64,000 nucleotides of DNA, taken from Caprimulgus europaeus (taxonomy: Eukaryota > Chordata > Aves > Caprimulgiformes > Caprimulgidae). The stretch lies in contig OU015528.1 in the NCBI GenBank assembly GCA_907165065.1, positions 29,472,515-29,536,514 of the forward strand, in the 5' to 3' direction. Position 1 is the first letter of the stretch. The number at the start of each line of letters is the position of its first letter. The notes under the pieces are model-generated. The model saw only the letters and a list, made by a program, of their open reading frames with translations. It was not told the origin of the DNA and did not search any database. This document shows, one piece after another, positions 1 to 9,611 of this stretch. The position numbers and the translations under genes are program-made.

Positions 1-1187
1 CCTGACAAATTTCCTGGTCTTTTCCCAAATTATGTACGGTTACTGCAGCTGAAACTATGTTTAGTAAATAGCTTTTTGCCCTTTCCTTGCATGTACTATT
101 TCTGCAGCTAATGCAAACCAATTCAAGCAGTACAAGAATGGCAACTTTACATCTTAGCAACAAAATTTATCATAAATGGACTTTCTTAGAATGTACTTTA
201 AAAATAATTTTTGTTCCTTATTTGTCAACAGAAAATGAGATGCTCATCTGTTTCTAAAGACCCATAAATTAGTTATCAACATACAGCAATATTATTTTAT
301 GGACCCACAAATGAAACAGTAATTTCTATTGAATTTTCATGGTAATAATGTTTATAAAGAAAACATCTAAAAGAGAAGCTAGTGGAATTACCGAAGTTAT
401 GCTGAATAGATCGGCTCAAAAATAATTTGGCTCTGCTTGGCTCCTTTTTTTAAATGTAAGTGTATATCAGGCATTAAAAATGCATACGTTTTCATCATAA
501 AAAAAAGAAATGTGTCTAATTGCTAGGTAGAGAAGATGCACAGAGGACCAGGGCTATTACCATAAATATTGCAAGCCAGCATTATTATCATATGGAGGCT
601 GAGTCTCAGAGTTCATCAAGGTAATAAACATTCAGATCATCTTGTTTCATAAACTAGTTCTTAAACTCAGCAAATTTTAAGATGGAAAGATGAAACTATT
701 TCTTGGAAAATGTCAATTACTAGCCAGGGAATCTGATAAATGAGTCTGAAATGGGAAATAGATCAAAGTTTCATGAAGAACATGGAGTCAAACTGGTGAA
801 TAAAATAAAAAAAGGGTAGGTAACTTCCCCTGTCAGGAAGACACTCTCCAGGCTGTTGATACTTGGCAGATGATAGCTGAAAAGGTCCCTAAAATACACT
901 AACCACAAGAACACTGATGAGTATGAAGATGCTTAACTTACAAGTGTAAACTTAAATTTAAGGGTCTCAGGGTAAAACAAAATCTCAACCATGGTGACCA
1001 GAAGGACTCTGAGATACTTTTACCACTTACTTCACAAATAAAACCTATAATGCTATACATGTGGGCTTACTGCTGAACTTATTTCTACCTTTCTGTTCTT
1101 TACCTTATAAACATTCATTCTTTCAGGAAGTGGAACTGGAGAGTTTCTGTGGCGGCAACATCCACAGTAACATCCACAGCCACAGCT
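1..1187. other. AT-rich intergenic or intronic sequence
   Basis: No coding frame of note and no recognised repeat family. The only local structure is a short imperfect tandem of a 12-bp unit (ACATCCACAGTA/ACATCCACAGCC) near 1157-1182, directly before the 3' end of the following CR1. Confidence 0.6.
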
Positions 1188-1890
1188 TCATAGAATCATA
1201 GAATCATAGAATGGTTTGGGCTGGAAGAGACCTTAAAGATCATCTAGCTCCAACCCCCCTAACATGGCAGGGACACCTTACCACTAGACCAGGTAGTCAA
1301 AGCCTCATCCAGCATGGCCTTAAACACTTCCAGGGAGGGGGCATCCACAACTTCCTTGGGCAACCTGTTCCAGTGCCTCACCACCCTCACAGTGAATAAT
1401 TTCTTTCTAATATCTAATGTAAACCTCCCCTCTTTAAGCTTAAAGCCATTTCCCTTTTTCCTGTCATTAACTGCCCTTATGAAAAGTCCTTCCCCAGCTT
1501 TCTTGTAGGCCCCTTCAGGTACTGGAAGGCCGCTATAAGATCTCCCCGGAGCCGTCTCTTTTCCAGGCTGAACAGCCCCAACTCTCTCAGCCTGTCCTCA
1601 TAGGAGAGGTGCTCCAGCCCTCGGATCATCCTAGTGGCCCTTCTCTGGACTTGTTCCAACTGGTCGATGTCTCTCTTGCGTTGGGGGCTCCAGAACTGGG
1701 CACAGTACTGCAGGTGGGGCATCATGAGAGCAGAGTACAGGGGGAGAATCCCCTCCCTCGACCTGCTGGCCACACTTCTCTTGATGCAGCCCAAGACACG
1801 GTTATTGGCCTTCTGGGCTGCAAGTGCACATTGCTGGCTCATGTTGAATTTCTCGTCTACCACCACTCCCAAGTCCTTCTCTTCAGAGCT
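1188..1890 (-). mobile_element. CR1 LINE, 5'-truncated 3' part
   Basis: CR1 is a non-LTR retrotransposon copied by target-primed reverse transcription. On the minus strand the element ends in about three copies of an ATTCTATGA-like octamer (plus-strand 1188-1212), the family hallmark. Upstream on the minus strand come the short 3' UTR and the C-terminal part of ORF2. About 700 bp remain of the roughly 4.5 kb of a full element. The 5' break lies near 1890, just before the [11 protein letters not shown] motif, so the catalytic reverse transcriptase core is absent. Truncation at the 5' end is the usual outcome of CR1 insertion. I saw no clear target-site duplication. Confidence 0.95.
1477..1872 (-). 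pseudogene. CR1 ORF2 fragment: C-terminal (post-catalytic) region
   Basis: An open frame of 131 codons reads through the region that follows the RT catalytic core in CR1 ORF2. Recognisable family blocks in order are [22 protein letters not shown] (about residues 2-24), [14 protein letters not shown] (about 36-49), [11 protein letters not shown] (about 53-63), [20 protein letters not shown] (about 71-90) and [20 protein letters not shown] (about 93-112). No catalytic motif is included, so it cannot encode an active polymerase. The first Met is simply where the fragment begins after the 5' truncation. Confidence 0.9.
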
Positions 1891-3000
1891 TCAATCTATC
1901 TTAGGATGGGTTTTTTACCTATTTCCACTAAATATCATCTCTAATGACAGTTAATATCATCCTAAAAAATCAAATAAGTTTTGTTTGTTTTGGTTTTTTT
2001 TTTTATAAAACCCTTCTTTAAATAGCAAAAAGGGGGAAATGGGATGTTGTTAAAGACTTAAAACTCTATACTTCGTATATTTTATTATTTTAATTTTTAT
2101 CAGTAGTAGTTAGTTAAGAAAAGAATATATTTTGGAATTAATAGAATGGCAGCTGTTTACTCTAGCCACTGCTTAAAAATCCAAATCACATTTAACTGTT
2201 TATTGTACAAAATAGCTGATCTGGTTAACATCTTTGCCTATGTTTATTTATTCCATAAAAAATAGCTCTTTACTGTACTTATTATATCATAACTAATGTA
2301 TTACTAAAATTAACATTGCTGCTAGTCTCTGAGCTTCAGAGAAAGTTATCAGGTATTTATGAGTAAAAGTCAGCTCGTTCTCAATACATATTTTAGATAA
2401 TGTTGTTAAGAGGAATTAAAGTATTGATAACTAACTTTATATCTGATATTTTAGTATCTTTCTGTACATTTCTTGTGTACAATGTTCTAAATTCTTCATT
2501 ATAAATGAAGTGACTCAAAACTAGAAAATGGATTTTAAAATAAAAATACAGGCATATTATGTATTAGTGTGTTAATATATCCATGGATGTTACTAGAGCC
2601 AGGTAACCGGAACCAGGATTTTCCAAACTTTGGGAATTTCCTAAAGGGTTTTTTAGGTTTGTTTGGTTTGGTTTTGGTGTGGGTTTTTTTGGTTTTTTTT
2701 TCTTTGTTTGACTGTGTTTTTTTCACTAGATTTCATGTACGTAGATGTTACATGTTTCTGAATAGCAAGTCATTTTTATGAGCTAACAAACAGAAATACT
2801 GGTGTTGTCCTAAGCCAAGGCAGTCCCTCTGAACCAAGATTCTCAGTGGCATATAGTTTTTACTAATGAAGACTATTTTCCTATATACATTACATTCCAG
2901 TCTGCCAGTGATCTCCCCACAAAAAAGAAAGACTGTCAGCAGGGCTATAAGGGCTGTGGAAGAATAAGACATTACTAAAGTCACTGAAAAGCAAAATCCT

Positions 3001-3030
3001 GTTTCGCAAATTTCCGTTTCGCAAATTTCC
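3001..3030. repeat. 15-bp perfect tandem duplication
   Basis: GTTTCGCAAATTTCC occurs twice, back to back, with no mismatch. Identity of the copies implies a recent slippage or repair event. The CpG in each copy is unusual for such AT-rich surroundings. Confidence 0.9.
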
Positions 3031-5099
3031 AAGTAAAAATTACTCTGAAATAAGTAAAGGAGAGTCTTAATCACATTTTAGGTCTGTGTCTTGACCTCTA
3101 CTCAGAAAATGTATGAGTTTATATTTCTCATTCTTTTTCCTCCGCATATTTCCTGTAGAAGCTTCAACCACTCGCATAATTCAGGGAAATGAGGTCTATT
3201 GTTATATTGTTATTCATTTAATAGGCTTTCAAACCATGTAGACATTAGGTTTTCATTAAAAAATATTTCTGGGTTTTTTGGGGTTTTTTTAAGTGTGATG
3301 TGTAGTATATTAAGGTTGTTAGGAGGTTTATTATTCCACCATAACATTTTATAGTATAAGAAATTAAATGCATTCTTCAAAGCATTAGTTTTTTGTCATG
3401 AAGCATATAACTGTTGCAACAATGCTGAATGAATTCATAACGATTGGACACTTATAATAATGAGAAACAATTAATTTTAAATTATTCTTTATGAATCCAT
3501 TTTAATAATGCTGGCAATGTATTCAGCAGATATCCCTATAGATGTCATATACAATGAACTTATGATAGGTCTCAGTAATCTGATCCCCATATAATTTGAT
3601 GGACACTTTCTTTAACTTGGTTCTAATGAAAACCATTATTTTAAAAAGAATTCAAGAAATATTTGCAAGGGTGCTTTTCACATGATGCTTCAAATATATT
3701 TATCAGCTCTGCAATAAGTTCAGAGTAGCCCACAGTTAATATACACCAGGAGTCCTTAAGAGACTTTTACTGTCGTTTATTGCAATTAGGCCTCCCAATT
3801 CTTGACTTCAATGTCAAAACAGGGTCAGCAATTTCAGATTAGTTTAGCTGCCAGACCACTATTTCCATTCAGAGGATAAACTCCAACAGAGTTCAGAGGA
3901 ACAAGTTCAAGACCTTCATGGGTAAATAAACACCCATGAATAAGAAGCTCCCTGATGTAAAAGGTTGCCACACTGCTTCCTGGCAAGAGAGGTAAGTACT
4001 TATCCAAGAACTGCATACTCAAAAAACCTTTATTTAAATAACTTTTTGCAGTCCTAGACTACACTACCAGTTTCTTGAAAGTGTACATAAATAATGAAGA
4101 TGACTCGAATGTTAAAGGATAATTACAATGTTATTTTATTTACAAGACCTTTATCTTGGTGTGCTCAGAATATCATTTATGTTGCATGTAGGTCGCAATT
4201 TTATTTATCTGAAAATCTGGAGGGATTAAAAGGCAGTTTTAGGAATGTTGGTAATTGAAAATGTTCAATAGGACCATGCCCTAGACCCATCCTGTATGTA
4301 TGTGTTAATGTTTTATATTGATTATGTGAATACTGGATAACACAAGTTCAGCAGACTACATATGACCTATAAATGTGCCAAAGCAGCAATTACTGACACA
4401 GAAATTATCAATAAGAGTGCACTGAGGCTGAAGAGAGATTTCTGGGAGGGGTGGTAATTCCCTGTGCATTTCCTGACAGTATACTCATGTAAAGAAAGAA
4501 AGGTAGCATTTTCACAACAGAGGTCAAAACAATTGTTCTAACATGAATCATGGACATTTAATTTTCTTCATTAAATCATTTATTGTTTTAACATAATAAG
4601 TCTTTGGCACAAGATATAATGTAGACAGCTTCCTTTTGAGAGGGAAATATCATATACATTAATTCACTTATCACAAGATTACAGTAATTCAGGGGGTTTA
4701 AATTAACGATTAGCTGATTAACACATATAGAATCCAGTCCAGGAAGACTGATAAACAGCATTATTGACAGCAGCAGGTGGTGTTTTTCTCTTTGTGAATC
4801 TGAAATATTTCAGTAATTCCAATTTTTGGTCAGATTTTTCACTTATATTGAATGGAGACAAACCAACAAATAAATTACTTGCTCTTCAGCAGTTTGTATT
4901 CAAATAACATAATTATTACATATATATGGGTTTCTATATGTATCTGCAAGTACATGTGTATTACCTGTGTATATGGAATTTAAGCAGTGCTCTAAAAAAC
5001 AATGGGTTTTAATATTTTGAAGTTTCTAAAATGAATGGTTTATGCCATGTAATCCACAGTGTTAGGGGTAAGAATGCATGGTACTTGAAAAAATTCAAG

Positions 5100-5126
5100 A
5101 AAAAAAAAAAAAAAAAAAAAAAAAAA
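5100..5126. repeat. Poly-A tract, 27 bp
   Basis: Uninterrupted run of A. No recognisable SINE or processed gene lies directly upstream on the plus strand, so it is listed only as a simple repeat. Confidence 0.95.
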
Positions 5127-5199
5127 GATAAGGTATCTTAGAGAAGCTGCTACACCTGGACATTTTGAATACTATTTTAATACTTGTTACACGAGTAAC

Positions 5200-5462
5200 T
5201 GTGTAACGGTTACTTGGGAAGACAAACACCATCACTCAAAATGGCCCCCTCTTCTTTCTTCTTCCCCTCATTTTATATGCTGAGCATGACGTCCTATGGC
5301 ATGTAACATCACTTTGGACAGTTGGGGTCAGCTGTCCCAGATGTTTTCCCTTCAACTACTTCTTGCACACCCAGTGTCCTCACTGGTGGGGTGGTGTGAG
5401 AAACAGAAAATACCTTGACTTTATGTAAGCACTGCTCAGCAATAAAGAAAACATCCCTAACA
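5200..5462 (-). mobile_element. ERVL-type LTR fragment (fossil)
   Basis: The stretch from GTAACGGTTACTTGGGAAGA to the AATAAAGAAAACATCCCT region matches the internal order of a common avian ERVL-type LTR in reverse orientation. Landmarks are a TATATGCTGAGCATGACGTC block, a GGTCAGCTGTCCC block, a GGTGGGGTGGTGTGAGA block and a GCACTGCTCAGCAATAA block. The same landmarks appear in opposite orientation in the solo LTR at 40614-41186. Both ends are missing, so it is a broken partial copy with no internal virus sequence. The family call rests on recall of avian LTR sequence plus the within-window match. Confidence 0.75.
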
Positions 5463-5470
5463 CCAATCTG

Positions 5471-5533
5471 TGTGGTTTGGTCGACACATTGGAGGGAAGG
5501 GAAGCCAGGCAGAGGGATCTTGACAGGCTTGTT
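5471..5533 (+). mobile_element. CR1 scrap (63 bp of ORF2)
   Basis: In one frame this stretch reads LVDTLEGREARQRDLDRL, the conserved CR1 ORF2 block just after the RT DD box (compare [17 protein letters not shown] in the element at 23518-26035). Only about 20 codons are recognisable. It directly abuts the LTR fragment, so it is either a remnant of the LTR's host site or part of a rearranged junction. Confidence 0.7.
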
Positions 5534-7021
5534 GTCTCCCTTTAATAGGGAAGTAAGTGTTTATATCTGATGACTCTCCAGATTGTCTAAACTCAAGGCA
5601 GACAATATGTGAGCCAGGTTCACTGCTGCCTTACATTTATGACTTCATTAGGTACATCAGTGTCACATAAAATTTGATCTTCTATCCTTTTGTGCAGATG
5701 TACAATTGTATCTGTTTTCAGAGAGTCCCTCTAGGTATTAAACCAGTACCAGCCGAAGTTAAGTTTTTGAGAGTGATGATTGGTACTTCACATGGATGTT
5801 GACTAAGATTTTCGTGTGCTGCACTAAATGTCCACGAAAAATAAATTTACTAAATCCAATAAGTCAAATATACAAAGCAAATTAAAGTGGAATTTGTAAT
5901 TCTGTATCTGCAGTTTTATAAACACCGTAAAATTGTGTTAAAATATCCCAATGAGTTACTCTAGCTCATACCACAAAGCCCACAACAAAAACCAATCACT
6001 AAATTATCAGAGCAGCATTTGTGGCCTCATTACTAAAGAAAGTAATAAAAGCTCTTGCAAAGACCTTTGTGAGCTAAATTAATCCACCTTGAAGTACATG
6101 CTTCAACCATGTCTGACCACATTTATTTTGAAACTTGTTTCCCTTTCCAACTATTGCTGATTACTTTCAATATTATCTAAGACAAGGCAAGTTGTTTGCA
6201 AATCAGGTGGTAGCCATGAATATTTTCTTGCATTGTGTTGAGTATGTCTGTTATATATGCACACAGATATATGTATATCTCTCTATATACTTCTGTTTAG
6301 TGTACGTTCGGTATGTATATTAAAAAACACTGGTTCATTTTTATACACCAACTCTGCAAAACAGAGATCTTAGTTTATTATTGTTGTTTCCCCTGGCAAT
6401 TTGGCATGAAGTGCAGTTTATTTTCATATTGTGTGTATGTAACTTATGATGCAATTCTGTTTCTTATTGGTCTTGTAGACAACAAGTATATATTTTAATT
6501 TTGGCTGTTGTATTTTTTCCATAGAGGCAAAAGCTATATATTATTTTAACAACTCTGCTATAACTCTATTTCTGTTATGTTGACGTGCAGAATTTGCAGA
6601 GGATAATTATCGAAATTTGGCTTAGCATGGGAGTGTTCAAAGTTTGCCAGTTGTAGTGAATCTGATAAAAAAAGACACACATACGAGTTGAACATATGTA
6701 AGGACAATTCACAATGTCTGCTTCAAGCACTCACTGCGGATACTTATGTTACTTATGTTTGGAAGGCAAAGTCCTCAGCAGTAAAATTCACTTCATAAAA
6801 GAACAGCTGCCAAACATACATGATTGTGAATCTTCCTTTCAAATTTGAGTTTTTAGGGGTTCTCCAAGGCCTGAATTCTTCACAGGGTACTAAAAGCAGG
6901 TGTTGTGTATAGCTACATCTTTCATGTTTCTTATATACTTTTTATCATAGCAAAATTGAGAAAGTTTTAACAATGTAAGACTGAAACTTCCCTGACAAAT
7001 CTGAATATAGCGTACCATTAA

Positions 7022-7054
<33 letters not shown>

Positions 7055-7130
7055 AATTTGTTCTGTTTTGGGAGGGAATGTGGCAATTGCCCCATGTATG
7101 TCACCGAATCTCTTTTCTTTAACACTGAAC
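5534..7130. other. AT-rich sequence without recognised genes
   Basis: No coding region or transposon was recognised. Short open frames around 6135-6498 are low-complexity hydrophobic translations of AT-rich DNA. The stretch ends with a 30-bp poly-A (7023-7052) about 80 bp before the next CR1. Confidence 0.55.
7023..7052. repeat. Poly-A tract, 30 bp
   Basis: Uninterrupted run of 30 A. CR1 does not end in poly-A, so the run is not the tail of the neighbouring element. Confidence 0.95.
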
Positions 7131-7308
7131 CTCTCCCCCTCTACTCTTCTCTCATAAGGTCTCACCTGATGTCCAGTTCTGGAGCCCAAAAAACAAGAAA
7201 GGCATGGACCTATTAGAATGAGTCCAGAAGAGGGCCATGAGGATGATCCGAGGGCTGAAGCACCTCTCCCATGAGGATAGGCTGAGACAGTTGGGGCTGT
7301 TGAGCCCT
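7131..7308 (+). mobile_element. CR1 fragment, ORF2 C-terminal region
   Basis: Reads the late ORF2 blocks PLYSSLIRSHL, then QFWSPQ-like, LEQVQRRA-like and GLKHLSHEDRLRQLGLL-like sequence on the plus strand. The piece stops near 7308 in the GLFSLE block and never reaches a 3' UTR or octamer end. Next to it, in the same orientation, lies sequence from an earlier part of ORF2, so this cannot be the upstream part of the following piece in a single colinear element. Confidence 0.85.
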
Positions 7309-8643
7309 GGCAACTGGAAAGAAGGAAACATTGCAGCCATTTTTAAAAAAGTTTGAAAAGAGGACCCTGGGAACTACCAACCTGTCAGCCTCACCTCTGT
7401 GCCTGGGAAGAAAATGGAAGAGATTCTCCTAGAAGTTATGCTGAAGCACATGGAGGACAGGGAGGTGATTCAAGACAGCCAGCATGGCTTTACTAGGGGC
7501 CTGACCAACCTAGTGGTCTTCTACAATGACATAACTGCCTCAGGAGACAAGGGAAGAGTTATGAATGTCATCTATCAGGATTTCTGCAAGGCCTTTGACA
7601 CAGTCCCCCACAACATCCTTCTTTCTAAGTTGAAGAGATATGGATTTGATAGGTGGAGAGCTCACTGAATAAGAAATTGTCTGGATGGTTGCATACAGAG
7701 GGTACTGGTCAACAGCTCAATGTCCAGGTGGAAGACAGTGACAAGAAGTGTCCCTCAAGGGTGCGTACTGGGACCAGTGCTGTTTAGTATCTTCATTAAT
7801 TATATTGACAGTGGGATTGAATGCACCCTAAACAAGTTTGCTGATGATATCAAGGTGGGTGTTGGAGTCAATGTGCCAGAGGGACAAGATCCCATCCACA
7901 GGGACCAGGATAGGTTGGAGAAGTGGGCCCAGGTGAACCTGATGAGGATCAACAAGGCCAGGTGCAGGGTCTTGCACCTGGGACAGGACAATGCTCATTA
8001 TTGATACAAGCTAGGACATGATATGCTAGAAAACAACCCTGAGGAAAAGGACTTGGGAGTAGTAGTGGATGAAAAGCCGGACATGAGCCACCAATGTGCA
8101 TCTGCAGCCCAGCAGGCAAACCGTGTCCTGGGCTGCATAAAAAGAAGTGTGGACAGCAGATCAAGAGAGATGATTCTGTACCTGTTGGAGCAAGTCCAGA
8201 GGAGGGCCACAAAATTGATCAAATGGCTAGAGCACTTCTCCTATGAAAATAAGCTGAGAGAGTTGGGGTTGTTCAGCCTGGAGAAGGCTCCAGGGAGACC
8301 TTATAGCAGCCTTCCAGTACCTGAAAGATGACTATAAGAAAGCTGGGGAAGAACTGTTCACAAGGGCACATTGCAATAGGATGAGGGGTAATGGTTTTAA
8401 ACTAGAAAAGGGTAGATTTAGGTTGGATATTAGGAAAAAGTTCTTCAATATGAAGGTGGTGGATCATTGGAACAGGTTGCCCAGAGAGGTGGTGGAGTCT
8501 CCGTTCCTGGAGATATTCAAGGTCAGGCTTGATGGGGCCCTGAGTAACCTGCTCTAGTAAAGATGTCCCTGATTACTGCAGGGGGTATGGACTAGATGAC
8601 CTTTGAAGGTCCTTTCCAACACAATACATCCTATGATTCAATG
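7309..8643 (+). mobile_element. CR1 LINE, 5'-truncated, with RT domain
   Basis: A 1.3-kb CR1 starting inside the RT fingers ([27 protein letters not shown]) and running to the 3' end. Motif A ([15 protein letters not shown], about 7571-7615), the SVPQGCVLGPVLF block (about 7750-7788) and the catalytic FADD box (about 7840-7851, in KFADDIKVG) are recognisable. Three open stretches (7399-7668, 7720-8004, 8023-8331) are separated by stops or frame changes, so ORF2 is dead. The 3' UTR ends in a degenerate octamer (CCTATGATTCAATG). It is truncated at the 5' end as usual for CR1. Confidence 0.93.
7399..8331 (+). pseudogene. CR1 ORF2 reverse transcriptase, decayed
   Basis: Three successive open blocks make up the palm and the following region of CR1 ORF2. 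The first (7399-7668) has the [17 protein letters not shown] block and motif A with [11 protein letters not shown], where the first catalytic Asp of the usual YLDF is in place as QDF. The second (7720-8004) has GVLGP-like sequence and FADD, then GQDPIHRDQDRLEKWAQ. The third (8023-8331) starts at [15 protein letters not shown] and runs to LGLFSLEK. It is interrupted at about 7666 (stop TGA) and again near 8003 (TGA) and 8330. No function is expected. Confidence 0.88.
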
Positions 8644-9462
8644 TTTGTGTGAACGTACAAATACAGTTTGCAAGACTGGTCTGAAAAATGTATTGCGGGG
8701 AAAACAAAGAGCTAAAATGTTTGTTCTAAATAAACTGGCAGCTTGGCCTTGTATGACTCTCTGAAAAAGATATGATAATTTGTTGTGCAGTCTCTCAATG
8801 CAACTGTTGTGAAGACCTGTGAGGATCTGACAGATCTTGCTTGACTAAAGTGGATAGAAACACCTGAGAGAGAAATACCTGAGAGACATTCTGTGAACAG
8901 TTACTAAGTTCAGAAGGCTTCTCAAAAAATGTTATGTTTTACTGTTATATTAATTTTAAATTTAATATTCCATTTTTTTCAAATCCCAACTGTCAGATTT
9001 AAGTCTCTCTTGCAAATTCTATATAAGTATGTATATGTGACTCCATTTTGCATAAGATGTTGACTCCAATTAAATTTGCTTGTTTTCTTTATGTTCTGTA
9101 TGGAAACTTTTGATCAGAATCTAAGTGAATCATATTTAGGAAGCACAAAAGATGTCTGATATCTTTAAGAATTACTCTGTTACTGGCTAGTAATCAAAGC
9201 CCTAGCCTATTTAATCATAGGCTTCTGCTTTATACAAAGCTATTTATGAAATATTATTTGCACGTACTGCTTTTAAACAAATGTATTCTTGTACACCATA
9301 TATTTTCCACCACCTGTTCCTTGCCCCTCCAAAACCTAATATTTCTAAATTAACTACAAGGAAATTGAGATGAGGTAAATTACTACTTGGCTTTCTTGTG
9401 TAAGAGCCCTATTAGACTGCATCAGAATAGGTATATTTTATCTGCACTATTTCTTCTTACAG
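8644..9462. other. AT-rich sequence without recognised genes
   Basis: Nothing recognised between the CR1 end and the exon-like segment at 9463. The last 20 bases are pyrimidine-rich and end in TTCTTCTTACAG, a good splice-acceptor match. Confidence 0.5.
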
Positions 9463-9611
9463 ATGGATTCAAATCAGACAAATACCATCTTACGAGTGTA
9501 CCTCCTACTTGGCTTGAATGGCTGGATCATTCAGTCTACATTCTGCATGGTGGACTCTCACATCTTGGAGATCTCTGTAACTGTACTAGCACAGTGCAAA
9601 AACTTCAAAAG
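9463..9611 (+). other. Exon-like segment, 149 nt (unproven)
   Basis: A 149-nt stretch is preceded by a pyrimidine-rich tract ending in CAG and followed by AAG|GTAGTA, an acceptable donor. Two of the three plus frames are open across it. One begins in the spliced phase with two leading bases and gives 49 codons (starting GFKSDKYHLTSVPPTWLEW). The other starts at an ATG (MDSNQTNTILRVYLLLGLNG) and stops right after the donor. I do not recognise either peptide. Two open frames at once weaken the coding argument, because chance openness is common at this length. It could be a lost or unannotated exon, or chance. Confidence 0.2.

Larger units (their letters stand above)
1891..5199. other. AT-rich sequence without recognised genes
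   Basis: No coding region or transposon was recognised. The stretch holds homopolymer runs, a 15-bp exact tandem duplication (3001-3030, listed separately) and a 27-bp poly-A (5100-5126). A short minus-strand open frame at 3834-4022 has no recognisable domain and is not supported as a gene. Confidence 0.55.

Noticed and set aside
3834-4022. Minus-strand 62-codon frame with a protein-like look
   Set aside because: No recognised family, and no convincing acceptor directly upstream on the minus strand.
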